Below, in pieces: positions 45,032 to 53,710 of a stretch of DNA of 64,000 nucleotides. The stretch is from Commensalibacter oyaizuii (GTDB taxonomy: Bacteria > Pseudomonadota > Alphaproteobacteria > Acetobacterales > Acetobacteraceae). Position 1 is the stretch's first letter. Every line of letters starts with the position of its first letter. Made by a program: the position numbers and the translations under genes. A model generated the notes under the pieces. That model worked only from the letters and a program-made list of their open reading frames with translations, had not been told where the DNA came from and did no database searches. The stretch is from NCBI RefSeq assembly GCF_029953265.1, contig NZ_JASBAO010000001.1:620001-684000 (forward strand), in the 5' to 3' direction.

Positions 45032-45822
45032 GACCATTGGGCCTTTTTAAACAAACGATGGAAATTTTCAGTTGTTTGATCAATAAACGCTGCTTCATTC
45101 ATCCCAATTAATTCTGCCACATAGCGCGCCGTATGTGCAACATAAGCAGGTTCATTACGCTTTCCACGATAAGGAACAGGGGCCAAATAAGGTGCATCAG
45201 TTTCTACCAAAATCCGATCTCTTGGCAATTTAACTATTACATCGCGTAATTCTTTGGCATTTTTAAAGGTTGCAATTCCAGAAATGCTGATATATCCGCC
45301 TAAATCCAACGCAGCCTGTGCTAATTCCCAACTGGACGTGAAACAATGAATTAAAAATGGAAAACTGCCACCCTGCTGGGTTTCTTCTTGCAAAATTCTA
45401 GCAACATCATCATCTGCTTCACGGGCATGAATACAAACTGGCAACTGCACTTGTTGAGCAGCCTGAATATGCGTTCTGAAAAATTCTTGCTGTCGAATAA
45501 AAACGTGGGGTTCACCATAAAAATAATCCAAGCCCGTTTCGCCAATACCAATAATGCTGGGATCTTTGGTCAAGGCAACGATCTGATCGACAGGCATTGG
45601 AATCTCATCTTTAACATATTCAGGATGCGTCCCCACCGTGCACCATAATTTTAAATCAGATCTAGAGAAAGTCGCAATATGTTTTTGCTGATCTGCTTTG
45701 GATAATCGCGTGCCAATTGTTACAACCTCCCCCAACCCTGCATCTTTGGCATGATCCAATAATTGCAAAATTTCTTCGTCTGAAAAAAAGTCTAGATGAC
45801 AATGGGTATCAACTAAATACAT
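45028..45822 (-). CDS. tatD: TatD-family metal-dependent hydrolase
   Basis: A 264-residue TIM-barrel hydrolase; TatD family members act as metal-dependent 3'-5' exonucleases or deoxyribonucleases. Marks are VDTHCHLDFF (HxH metal ligands), GTHPEYV, IIGIGETGLDYFYG, QLPVCIHAREAD, IHCFTSSWE and VETDAPYLAPVPYRGKRNEP. It starts 5 bases after metG and overlaps the downstream hydrolase by 4 bases. The order metG-tatD-MBL hydrolase is common in alphaproteobacteria. Confidence 0.95.
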   Translation of the reverse strand: MYLVDTHCHLDFFSDEEILQLLDHAKDAGLGEVVTIGTRLSKADQQKHIATFSRSDLKLWCTVGTHPEYVKDEIPMPVDQIVALTKDPSIIGIGETGLDYFYGEPHVFIRQQEFFRTHIQAAQQVQLPVCIHAREADDDVARILQEETQQGGSFPFLIHCFTSSWELAQAALDLGGYISISGIATFKNAKELRDVIVKLPRDRILVETDAPYLAPVPYRGKRNEPAYVAHTARYVAELIGMNEAAFIDQTTENFHRLFKKAQWS

Positions 45823-45827
45823 AGAAC

Positions 45828-47363
45828 TTATTCAGCCTCTACAAAACGTGGAAAAATACCAGCAGGTTTGGGAAGATCACGGCCACTAGGGATAACATTC
45901 TCTAAATCAGCAAATTGGCGTTCTGTTTCTAATACCCCAAGTTGAGTTAGCAATTTGTCCATAGCCCCAGGCATAAAGGGTTGTAAACATGTTGCAACAA
46001 TACGGATTACGTCAACCAAAACTCTTAAAACAACAACCATTCGTTCAGGATCTGTCTTTTTCAACGTCCAAGGGGCTTGGTGATCAATATAAGCATTCGA
46101 AGCTCGGATAATCTTCCAAATTGTTTCCAAAGCCTCGTGCAGTGCCTGACGATCAATTTGTTCTCTTAATAAAATAGGCAATAACACAGCTTTGGATAAC
46201 AGTGCCTCGTCATCTGCATTACGTTTACCGATTTCTGGAACTTTACCATCACAATTACGCGTTACTTGTGTTAGCGTACGCTGTGCTAGGTTCCCTAAAT
46301 CATTGGCCAATTCGTTGTTCATACGATTAATCAAAGACTGCCTGCTGTAATCGCCATCCCCACCAAAGGGAACTTCACGTAATAAAAAGAAGCGAACAGG
46401 GTCCAATCCAAATTCTTCAACCAATTTTAAAGGTTCGATAACATTGCCAACGGATTTGCTCATTTTTTCACCCTCAACAGTCCACCACCCATGGGAGTAT
46501 ATACGTTTTGTTACATCGAGCCCCGCAGCCATTAAAAAAGCTGGCCAATATAGCGCATGAAAACGGGCAATTTCTTTACCAACAAGATGCAAATCAGCAG
46601 GCCAAAAACGCCATAGATCCGATTGTTCAACATCAGGATACCCCAATGCAGAAATATAATTCGTTAAGGCATCAAACCAAACATACATAACGTGATCATC
46701 GTCACCAGGAACGGGAATACCCCATTTAAAACTGGTGCGACTGATCGATAAATCTCGTAATCCTGATTTAATAAAGCTTAATAATTCGTTCCTACGGCTT
46801 TCTGGGCCGACAAATTGTGGATTTTGTTCATAAAATTCCAACAATTTATCTTGCCAAGCTGAAAGCTTGAAAAAGTAAGAGGGTTCTTTCAACCACTTTA
46901 CTTCGGCACCTGTAGGGGCAATTTTGCGTCCATCAGGAGTTGTTTCTAATTCATCCTCACCATAATAACATTCATCACGCAGCGAATACCACCCTTCATA
47001 CGCTCCAAGATAGATATAACCTGCATCAGCAATTTTTTTCCATAATGCCTGGCAACTTTTTTTATGACGATCTTCTGTTGTACGAATAAAATCATCATAA
47101 GTAATTTCTAAGCGATCAGCCATATTCTTAAACTGAGCAGAAACCATATCCACGAATTTTTGTGGTGTCTGTCCTTGGTTTTGTGCAGCCTGTTCGACTT
47201 TTTGTCCATGTTCATCTGTGCCTGTTAAAAAGAACACATCATACCCATCCAACCGTTTAAAGCGCGCCATGACATCCGCAGCAATAGAGGTATAAGCATG
47301 ACCAACATGAGGGGCCCCATTCACATAGTAAATTGGGGTAGTAATCATATAATGAGGTTTCAT
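45828..47363 (-). CDS. metG: Methionyl-tRNA synthetase
   Basis: MetRS charges tRNA-Met. At 511 residues it is the short type without a C-terminal tRNA-binding domain. Class I motifs are HVGHAYTS (HIGH-type, about residues 19-26) and GEKMSKSVGNVI (KMSKS, about 303). TGTDEHGQKVEQAA and DEALLSKA segments are typical. No Cys knot is seen in the connective region around RDECYYGEDEL, as in the type 2 group. It overlaps holB by 4 bases. Confidence 0.97.
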   Translation of the reverse strand: MKPHYMITTPIYYVNGAPHVGHAYTSIAADVMARFKRLDGYDVFFLTGTDEHGQKVEQAAQNQGQTPQKFVDMVSAQFKNMADRLEITYDDFIRTTEDRHKKSCQALWKKIADAGYIYLGAYEGWYSLRDECYYGEDELETTPDGRKIAPTGAEVKWLKEPSYFFKLSAWQDKLLEFYEQNPQFVGPESRRNELLSFIKSGLRDLSISRTSFKWGIPVPGDDDHVMYVWFDALTNYISALGYPDVEQSDLWRFWPADLHLVGKEIARFHALYWPAFLMAAGLDVTKRIYSHGWWTVEGEKMSKSVGNVIEPLKLVEEFGLDPVRFFLLREVPFGGDGDYSRQSLINRMNNELANDLGNLAQRTLTQVTRNCDGKVPEIGKRNADDEALLSKAVLLPILLREQIDRQALHEALETIWKIIRASNAYIDHQAPWTLKKTDPERMVVVLRVLVDVIRIVATCLQPFMPGAMDKLLTQLGVLETERQFADLENVIPSGRDLPKPAGIFPRFVEAE

Positions 47364-48322
47364 AGTTCACTTACAAGGTTAAATTCAGAAATTAGGGTCT
47401 GTTTTTTGTCTAAATTAAAGGATTCTGTATCTTTGTGCCACTTTAAAAGTTTTTGCCACAGATCGATCCACTGCGGAATGGTTCTGGACGGGTTACCAAA
47501 TTGGGTTTTGCCCTCTCTTACAGCATGACGAATGCGATCAGAAATAGCATCCGTTAGCAAATTTAGAAACAAAGAAAAACCATTTTCTTTTTGTAATATC
47601 ATCTCAACTTGTGCGTATATCTCTTTCCCTGTGATGGGATTGTTTAGCAATGTATCAATAATATCTTTTATATTTAAATAACCACTTTCTAATAATTGTA
47701 ATGCTTTACCCAATGATCCATCAGCCAAATCAATAGCTGTTTGTTGCTCGATAAACGGTAAATTTGGGGATAAAACTGATAATCCAGCAATCATTTCCTG
47801 ATCCGATAATCCGTGCAAAGGCATTTTTCGGCAACGACTTAAAATTGTTGGTAACAATCGATTGGGATGGGTTGTAATTAAAAACAATAATGCAGCTTGA
47901 GGCGGTTCTTCTAATAATTTTAATAAGCTATTTGCTGCATTTCGATTCATTTTATCGGCGTCTTCGATAACAACGACACGCCACCCCCCTTCTGCTGGGG
48001 TCAGACGTAAAAACTCGGCTACTGATCTAATATCTTCAATTAAAATTTCAGCACGCAAACGATTTTTCTTATCATCAAATCGCCGACCAATTACTAATAA
48101 ATCAGCATGGCTGCCTGCCTTAATCCGGCTGATTGCTTTATCATCTGTACCTAAAATCAAGCGAATTAAATGATAAACGAATGTTGCTTTACCTATGCCC
48201 TCTTCACCACTGATCAACCACGCATGATGCAACTTGTTTTGTGCAACCGCTTGTTTGAAATATGCGTATTCTTTTTGATGGCCCCATAAGTGATTATTTT
48301 CTCTGGGTAGCATTGGCTTCAT
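47360..48322 (-). CDS. holB: DNA polymerase III delta' subunit
   Basis: A clamp-loader subunit of 320 residues that works with delta and tau/gamma to load the beta clamp. The N-terminal AAA+ module shows SGEEGIGKATFVYHLIRL as a P-loop-like start, VVIEDADKMNRNAANSLLKLLEEPP and FLITTHPNRLLPTILSRCR (sensor/SRC motif). The first 14 residues (MKPMLPRENNHLWG) precede the module. It overlaps tmk by 4 bases and metG by 4 bases, a tight operon. Confidence 0.92.
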   Translation of the reverse strand: MKPMLPRENNHLWGHQKEYAYFKQAVAQNKLHHAWLISGEEGIGKATFVYHLIRLILGTDDKAISRIKAGSHADLLVIGRRFDDKKNRLRAEILIEDIRSVAEFLRLTPAEGGWRVVVIEDADKMNRNAANSLLKLLEEPPQAALLFLITTHPNRLLPTILSRCRKMPLHGLSDQEMIAGLSVLSPNLPFIEQQTAIDLADGSLGKALQLLESGYLNIKDIIDTLLNNPITGKEIYAQVEMILQKENGFSLFLNLLTDAISDRIRHAVREGKTQFGNPSRTIPQWIDLWQKLLKWHKDTESFNLDKKQTLISEFNLVSEL

Positions 48323-48948
48323 TCAGGTAATTTATTAACTATAATAGTACAGACATCTTGATGGATACTGTCTAAATCTTTGTTGGCGTCAACTAATATA
48401 CAACGATCTGGATTATCTTGCAAAATTTGTTGAAATCCATTTAAAACCCGATAATGAAATGCGTCATCCAAACGTTCATATCGATCAACTTTACCCTGAC
48501 GGGCTTTGCAACGTGCTAGCATAACGTCGTAAGGGGCTTCAAAAATTAAAGTAAGATCAGGTTTAACCCCTATCAGACCTGACAATTGTTGGATATAGGC
48601 AATCAGACTGTTGTCTCCTTGCCCCAGTCCATATCCTTGATATGCTAAGGTAGAGTCAATATAACGATCACAAATAACAATATATCCCTGATCTAGGGCT
48701 GGTTTGATAACATTATCAACATGATCACAACGAGCCGTAAAATGCGCCATAATTTCGGCACGCAATGAGAATTGATGCCCCCCAAACAATAACATTTCTC
48801 GAATAGCTTCAGCACCTTTGGTACCACCAGGCTCTCTGGTTAACAGAACCTTTTTATTTTGCTCTTTTAATGTATTGTATAAAAGTCTTGCTTGGGTTGA
48901 TTTACCAGCTCCTTCGCCCCCTTCGAAGGTAATCATGTATCCTGTCAT
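48319..48948 (-). CDS. tmk: Thymidylate kinase
   Basis: Tmk phosphorylates dTMP to dTDP. The 209-residue protein has P-loop EGGEGAGKSTQARLLY (about residues 9-24), TREPGGTKGAEAIRE, the DRY-type CDRYIDSTLAYQGYG motif and an arginine-containing lid near RCKARQGKVDRYE. A 13-bp intercistronic hairpin lies 34 bases upstream of its start. It heads the tmk-holB-metG-tatD-MBL run. Confidence 0.96.
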   Translation of the reverse strand: MTGYMITFEGGEGAGKSTQARLLYNTLKEQNKKVLLTREPGGTKGAEAIREMLLFGGHQFSLRAEIMAHFTARCDHVDNVIKPALDQGYIVICDRYIDSTLAYQGYGLGQGDNSLIAYIQQLSGLIGVKPDLTLIFEAPYDVMLARCKARQGKVDRYERLDDAFHYRVLNGFQQILQDNPDRCILVDANKDLDSIHQDVCTIIVNKLPE

Positions 48949-48981
48949 ATTATCATCATATCTTTCTTATAAATCTTTCTT

Positions 48982-49024
48982 ACAATTTCAAAGAATGATA
49001 TATAAATTCAATCTTTGAAATTGT
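48982..49024 (-). promoter_or_regulatory. Intercistronic hairpin between the carboxypeptidase gene and tmk
   Basis: ACAATTTCAAAGA (48982-48994) and TCTTTGAAATTGT (49012-49024) form a perfect 13-bp stem with a 17-base loop. On the minus strand it is followed by AAGAAAGATTTA, not a T tract. It lies 12 bases after the carboxypeptidase stop and could be a weak terminator, RNA-processing site or attenuator between cell-wall and replication genes. Confidence 0.5.
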
Positions 49025-49036
49025 TGAGGGTCAGCA

Positions 49037-50272
49037 TTATTTACCAAATCGATAACCGACATTCTTAAATGCACGCGAGATGAACCCTGATTTTGCAACA
49101 GATTCGCCAGCGATAATAGGCACTTGGATAGCATTACCCCCGTTTTGAATCGATAACGAAGCTTGTACAGTTTGTCCCTTAACAACAGGCGCAGGAATAG
49201 GGGCATTATAATCCAAGGTAACCTGTATTTTGTTTTGCCATCCCATTGGTAATGTCATTACAAGATCTGCGCCAGCTACCAAAGGCACAGTCGGTGCAAC
49301 CCCCATCCATACAGGTGCCGTTTCCACGACCTCTCCCTTATGGAACAATGTTACATTTTCGAACTGATTAAAAGCCCATTGTAATAACCGTTCACTTTCG
49401 TGGGCACGTACGTTCATAGAGCTCATCCCATTGGCCACCATAATGACACGACGGCCATTTCGCTCTGAACTGGCACATAGCCCATATCCCCCAGCAGAAG
49501 TATGCCCCGTTTTTAATCCGTCCGCCAGTCCTTTGTCGACTAATACGTTACGGTTACCCTGAGTAATCTTATTGAAAGTAAATTCTTTCTCAGAAAAAAA
49601 GTGATAATATTCTGGATAATCATGGATAAGATGATAGGCAACCAAAGCCACATCACGCGCAGACATTAAATGATTATCGTCAGGCCATCCCGTGCAATTC
49701 ACAAAATGGGAATTACGCAATCCCATTTTAGGGGCAAGCTCGTTCATCATATTCGCAAATTGCTGTTCTGATCCTGCAATCGCCTCGGCTAGAACAATAC
49801 ACGCATCATTTCCGGATTGGATAATAACACCCTGGATTAAATCCTGAACAGAAACCTGACCATTCAAAGGCACAAACATTTTTGAACCCTGCATACGCCA
49901 TGCTTTTTCACTGACAGGTAATAATTGATCCAACCTTAAACGACCACTGCGTAACATTCCAAAAACAATATAGCAGGTCATAATCTTGGTTAAAGAAGAT
50001 GGGTGCATTGGTTGGTCAGCCAATTTATCCAATAACACCGTTCCGGTATTATAATCCATGACAAAGGCATATTGAGCAGACGTATCAAAAGGTCCGATTG
50101 GCGTCATTGCTGGGGGGCCATTTGATACAGCTGTTTGCGCAGCAGTTTGAGATGCTGCTTGACGGTGTGCTTTACGGCGCACAGCATCAGCAGATGAGAA
50201 AGGTAATACAGCCAAAGAGACAGCAAGGCCACTGGCACCAGCTAATAATGATCTACGAGTATGCACGCCCAA
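49037..50272 (-). CDS. D-alanyl-D-alanine carboxypeptidase (PBP5/6 type)
   Basis: A penicillin-binding protein of 411 residues that trims the terminal D-Ala from peptidoglycan stems. The N end has a Tat-like export signal (HTRRSLLAGASGLAVSLAVLP). The three active-site motifs are SLTK in HPSSLTKIMTCY, SGN in IQSGNDACIVLAEAIAG and KTG in DGLKTGHTSAGGYG. A C-terminal beta domain (PBP5_C-like) follows. It lies 2 bases after rlpA and before tmk, the alphaproteobacterial order. Confidence 0.93.
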   Translation of the reverse strand: MGVHTRRSLLAGASGLAVSLAVLPFSSADAVRRKAHRQAASQTAAQTAVSNGPPAMTPIGPFDTSAQYAFVMDYNTGTVLLDKLADQPMHPSSLTKIMTCYIVFGMLRSGRLRLDQLLPVSEKAWRMQGSKMFVPLNGQVSVQDLIQGVIIQSGNDACIVLAEAIAGSEQQFANMMNELAPKMGLRNSHFVNCTGWPDDNHLMSARDVALVAYHLIHDYPEYYHFFSEKEFTFNKITQGNRNVLVDKGLADGLKTGHTSAGGYGLCASSERNGRRVIMVANGMSSMNVRAHESERLLQWAFNQFENVTLFHKGEVVETAPVWMGVAPTVPLVAGADLVMTLPMGWQNKIQVTLDYNAPIPAPVVKGQTVQASLSIQNGGNAIQVPIIAGESVAKSGFISRAFKNVGYRFGK

Positions 50273-50274
50273 TC

Positions 50275-51162
50275 CTATTCAACGATAATTTTGGCACCTT
50301 TAATGCCAGATTTTAACAAATAATCTAAATTCTGATCTGCCTGTTCCACAGTAGAATAAGGCCCAGAACGAACCCTAATCACACGTCTTCCACCAGTATA
50401 GGTATAAGCCAAATGCCCCCCCATTTTTGCAGCTAAGCGATCTGCATAAATCTTAGAGGTAAACGATCCACCATCAATCCATAACTGCCCCCCTGTCGCA
50501 ACACCTTGGGTATAGACAGCAGGGAATTCGGGTAAAGACATAGGTGTTTTTATACCATTATCTTTTGGTTGTTCAAGAGAATGATTTTGTATAGAAGATG
50601 ATCCATCTAAATTTTCAACCTTTATCGTGTCTAAGGGGGCCGTTTCAACCTGCATTTGCGTTTGTGGACCATTAGGCATTTCAAGAGCTATTTTTTGACT
50701 TTGAGCTTCGTCCTCGATAATTTCAACTTTTGCAGGGGATTGCACCGTAAATCCAAGCAATTCTGCAACTTTTGGTGTCACTTCCAATTCCCTAGGTGGG
50801 GCAGACGTCGTACGATCATTTAACCGAATAACGACTTCACGACCATTATCAAGATTACGCACCTTAACAATTGCAGGCAATTGTAACGTAGGGTGCGCAC
50901 CTGTCATTAATTGAGGATTATAAATTTCACCATCAGCAGTTATCTTGCCAACTTTTTCTTTTGAAACAACCGCAATACCAGTCCCTTTATAGGCAAAATT
51001 TTCCTCTGGATACATCCAGCGTTCACCCAACTGGTAAGGTTGTCCAATTATATAATGAATTTCAGCCTTGTGTTCAGGCTGATGGTTATCTTTTGAGCAA
51101 GAAGCTAAGACTAGTGCTACAATTAAGAAACCACATCTTTTTAAAATATTGTTATTCATCAA
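50275..51162 (-). CDS. rlpA: RlpA-type septal ring lytic transglycosylase lipoprotein with SPOR domain
   Basis: A 295-residue lipoprotein that may cut denuded glycan strands at the septum. The N-terminal signal ends in the lipobox VLASC (Cys near residue 22). The double-psi beta-barrel domain shows GTGIAVVSKEKVGKITADGEIYNPQLMTGAHPTLQLP and VRNLDNGREVVIRLNDR. The C-terminal SPOR domain (about 220-295) with DRLAAKMGGHLAYTYTGGRRVIRVRSGPYSTVEQA would bind denuded peptidoglycan. It lies between the lytic transglycosylase and carboxypeptidase genes. Confidence 0.9.
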   Translation of the reverse strand: MMNNNILKRCGFLIVALVLASCSKDNHQPEHKAEIHYIIGQPYQLGERWMYPEENFAYKGTGIAVVSKEKVGKITADGEIYNPQLMTGAHPTLQLPAIVKVRNLDNGREVVIRLNDRTTSAPPRELEVTPKVAELLGFTVQSPAKVEIIEDEAQSQKIALEMPNGPQTQMQVETAPLDTIKVENLDGSSSIQNHSLEQPKDNGIKTPMSLPEFPAVYTQGVATGGQLWIDGGSFTSKIYADRLAAKMGGHLAYTYTGGRRVIRVRSGPYSTVEQADQNLDYLLKSGIKGAKIIVE

Positions 51163-51240
51163 GATATGCAGCCATTCATAAATTAATATACAATAATTTT
51201 AGCTTTACGCCTCTATTTAAAAAAATACAATTGACTTTGT

Positions 51241-52236
51241 TTAAGCAACTGCATCCCCTAATAATCCGACACCCAAAGCATAATAGTCCGAAGGATTGTA
51301 ACGACGAATAACGTTAAAGTTATGATAAACCATAAATGCCCGTCCCCCAACACCATCAGGTCTGATGACTGCCCCAGAAACGGAACGATTAGAAAATTCA
51401 GTACCGTTTTTACGACGCACCCCTAATGCCTCCCATTGTCCAAGGGTTTTAACATTTTTACGACCGATCATACTTTGTGGTATATTCCCCTGAATAGTGA
51501 TTTCTTGTCCCCAAGGTTCAGAGGCCTTCCACCCGCACTTTGCCAAATAATTTGCTATTGAAGCCAAAACGTCAGGAACATTCGTCCAAATGTTTCTTTG
51601 ACCAGTTCCAGAGAAATCGACTGCATATCGTAAATAAGCGCTGGGCATAAATTGCGGTTGTCCCATCGCCCCTGCGTAACTTCCCAGCATTTGTTCTGGA
51701 GCTATATCTCTGTTATTAAGAATTTTTAGAGCGTTCATTAACTCTGATTTAAAAAATTTGGCTCGTCTACCTTCAAAGGCCAAAGTTGCCAATGAATCAA
51801 TAACGTTAAATTTACCAGTATGTTTTCCATAAGCCGATTCAAGCCCCCAGATCCCTAAAACTATTCTTGGATCGACCTGATATTGTTTCCAAATCTTGGA
51901 TAATGTTCCCTGTAAAGATCGATATGCGGCTTTACCCTGTTGAATCTTTGTAGGGGTAATTACTTTTTGAAAATATTGATCCCATGTCAATGTAAATTCT
52001 GGTTGTTTACGATCCAATTGAATGACTTTGGCATTAGGGGTAGAGAGACTAAGTAAAGCACGCTTCATAATAGAAGCATCCATACCTTGCTGAACTGCTT
52101 GTTGGTAAATTTGTTTTAAAAATCCTGAATATCCTGCAGAACTTTGAGCAACCGCTTGAGGCAGCAGGGAATCAGACAAAATCAAAGAGGTTGTAACCGC
52201 CCCTGCACCCATTAAAAACTGTCGACGCTCTAACAT
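51241..52236 (-). CDS. MltB-family lytic murein transglycosylase
   Basis: A 331-residue soluble-type lytic transglycosylase. The signal MLERRQFLMGAGAVTTSLILS carries the twin-arginine pattern RRxFLxG, predicting Tat export. The catalytic region includes ILGIWGLESAYGK (catalytic Glu near residue 130) and GSYAGAMGQPQFMPSAYLRYAVDF, both characteristic of MltB. No lipobox Cys. It heads the peptidoglycan cluster mltB-rlpA-dac. Confidence 0.92.
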   Translation of the reverse strand: MLERRQFLMGAGAVTTSLILSDSLLPQAVAQSSAGYSGFLKQIYQQAVQQGMDASIMKRALLSLSTPNAKVIQLDRKQPEFTLTWDQYFQKVITPTKIQQGKAAYRSLQGTLSKIWKQYQVDPRIVLGIWGLESAYGKHTGKFNVIDSLATLAFEGRRAKFFKSELMNALKILNNRDIAPEQMLGSYAGAMGQPQFMPSAYLRYAVDFSGTGQRNIWTNVPDVLASIANYLAKCGWKASEPWGQEITIQGNIPQSMIGRKNVKTLGQWEALGVRRKNGTEFSNRSVSGAVIRPDGVGGRAFMVYHNFNVIRRYNPSDYYALGVGLLGDAVA

Positions 52237-52369
52237 TCAAAATCCTTATCTGATAGTAACTTTATATAATAAATTACACCCTAACATTGATCATATAATC
52301 TTGCTATATCCAAACGGTTTTTTCTTACAACCCAGATATTTACCATTGCATATCATAAATGATATCGAG

Positions 52370-52981
52370 TTATATCGTAATCTTTAATTTTCCTATTTCC
52401 TTATTTTCCAAGAATAGTGTTATTTCATCACCACGATATAATTTCCCGACCCCCTTGGGAGTTCCTGTATAAATTAAATCATTTTTTTTCAAAGTAATAA
52501 AACGACTTAAATAAACGATGATCTGATCAATACTAAATATCATATCTTTGGTCGATCCGCGTTGACGTTCCTTGTTATTAATTGTCATATGAAACATTAT
52601 ATCTTTGGGCAAACTTGATTTTAAAACAAAGGGTGAGACGTAACAAGAATCCTTGAACCCTTTTGATAAAAACCAAGGCAGTTTCTTATCTTTTAATTTC
52701 GTTTGTAAATCCCTAGCAGTTAAATCTAATCCAACTGCAATTTCATCGTAATATGACGGTGCATCTTGTTGATCGATTTGAAAGCCATCTTTGTTAATTT
52801 TAACGACAATTTCCGTTTCAAAATGTATATCATCCGAAAAATTTGGCAATGTAGCCATCCCATCGGTGATCAAAGAAGAATTTGGTTTACTAAAAATAAT
52901 GGGTTCTGCCTCGACATTATTTCCTAATTCTTTTGCATGTTCTGTATAATTTCTGCCCACACAATAGATATTATTGATCAT
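52370..52981 (-). CDS. Fumarylacetoacetate hydrolase-family protein
   Basis: A 203-residue FAH-fold protein, the small acylpyruvase/YcgM type that hydrolyses or decarboxylates 2-oxo-dioic acids. Marks are YCVGRNYTEHAKELGN, EPIIFSKPNSSLI, HFETEIVVKI (metal-binding Glu pair), VGLDLTARDLQ, LPWFLSKGFKDSCYVSPF and YTGTPKGVGKL. In vivo substrate is unknown. It is divergent from the cytochrome b561 gene; the 105 bases between hold both promoters. Confidence 0.88.
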   Translation of the reverse strand: MINNIYCVGRNYTEHAKELGNNVEAEPIIFSKPNSSLITDGMATLPNFSDDIHFETEIVVKINKDGFQIDQQDAPSYYDEIAVGLDLTARDLQTKLKDKKLPWFLSKGFKDSCYVSPFVLKSSLPKDIMFHMTINNKERQRGSTKDMIFSIDQIIVYLSRFITLKKNDLIYTGTPKGVGKLYRGDEITLFLENKEIGKLKITI

Positions 52982-53086
52982 TTCTCTCTCCCTTTTGTTT
53001 ATTATGTTGGTGAATATTATTTGATTTTCTTAAGAAAGAAAATAATACATAATATTAATAATTTCTTGCATCTACAGGATATATTA

Positions 53087-53626
53087 ATGAACCACTCATA
53101 TACAAACACTGCCAAGATTTTACACTGGCTTATGGCGACTCTTTTTATTTTTGTGTGGTGCCTTGCATTTTACAGAGATCATTTTATTTTTTCACCTAAT
53201 CAATCATCTTTGAAATTAAATTTGATTATGTTGCATAAAAATATTGCAACAACCATTCTCTTTCTTTTCTTTATTCGTTTATTTTGGCGATATACACATC
53301 CAGCACCAAAATTACCAAAAACAATGCCAAATATTATGAAAATATTAGCACATATAATGCACGTATTTCTATACATCGTCTTGTTATTGATGCCACTGAC
53401 AGGCTGCTTATTAAGTTGGAGTGCTGGACGAACTGCCCCAGTATTGTATTTATTTGATATCCCCGCATTTATAAATAAAAATACACAACTCGCCTCAATT
53501 CTGAAACCTATTCATATTTATCTATCTTGGTTTGTTGGTTTAATGATTGTTGGACACATTTTGACCGCCCTAAAACATCATTTTATTGATAAAGATACTG
53601 TTATGAAATCTATGCTTTTTAAATAA
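53087..53626 (+). CDS. Cytochrome b561-family membrane protein
   Basis: A 179-residue di-haem cytochrome b with four hydrophobic helices (about 14-32, 50-68, 88-108, 148-168). Haem-ligand His residues are seen in AKILHWLMA, IMLHKNIATT, LAHIMHVFLYIVLLLMPLTG and VGHILTALKHH. I choose the ATG of MNHSYTNTAK because AGGA lies 8 bases upstream; an upstream start in the same frame would overlap the divergent FAH gene. It is of the CybB type that passes electrons to or from the quinone pool. Confidence 0.87.
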   Translation: MNHSYTNTAKILHWLMATLFIFVWCLAFYRDHFIFSPNQSSLKLNLIMLHKNIATTILFLFFIRLFWRYTHPAPKLPKTMPNIMKILAHIMHVFLYIVLLLMPLTGCLLSWSAGRTAPVLYLFDIPAFINKNTQLASILKPIHIYLSWFVGLMIVGHILTALKHHFIDKDTVMKSMLFK

Positions 53627-53637
53627 AATTATTTATT

Positions 53638-53692
53638 AAAGGTCTGAAATTAAAGCAACAGTATCAGACTTTAGACCTTCATTGTTGCTTTA
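53638..53692. terminator. Interleaved inverted repeats between convergent genes
   Basis: Three pairings compete: AAGGTCT/AGACCTT (53639-53645 with 53673-53679), GTCTGA/TCAGAC (53642-53647 with 53664-53669) and TAAAGCAACA/TGTTGCTTTA (53651-53660 with 53683-53692). They cross and cannot all form at once. The site lies between the cytochrome and DUF262/DUF1524 genes and could end both transcripts, but no strong T tract follows. Confidence 0.4.
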
Positions 53693-53710
53693 GAAATTGC
53701 AAAAAATTAC

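Noticed and set aside
52237-52369. ATATCAT-aa-ATGATAT palindrome after the FAH-family gene
   Set aside because: Seven bp with a two-base centre cannot form a stable hairpin loop, and no T tract follows.
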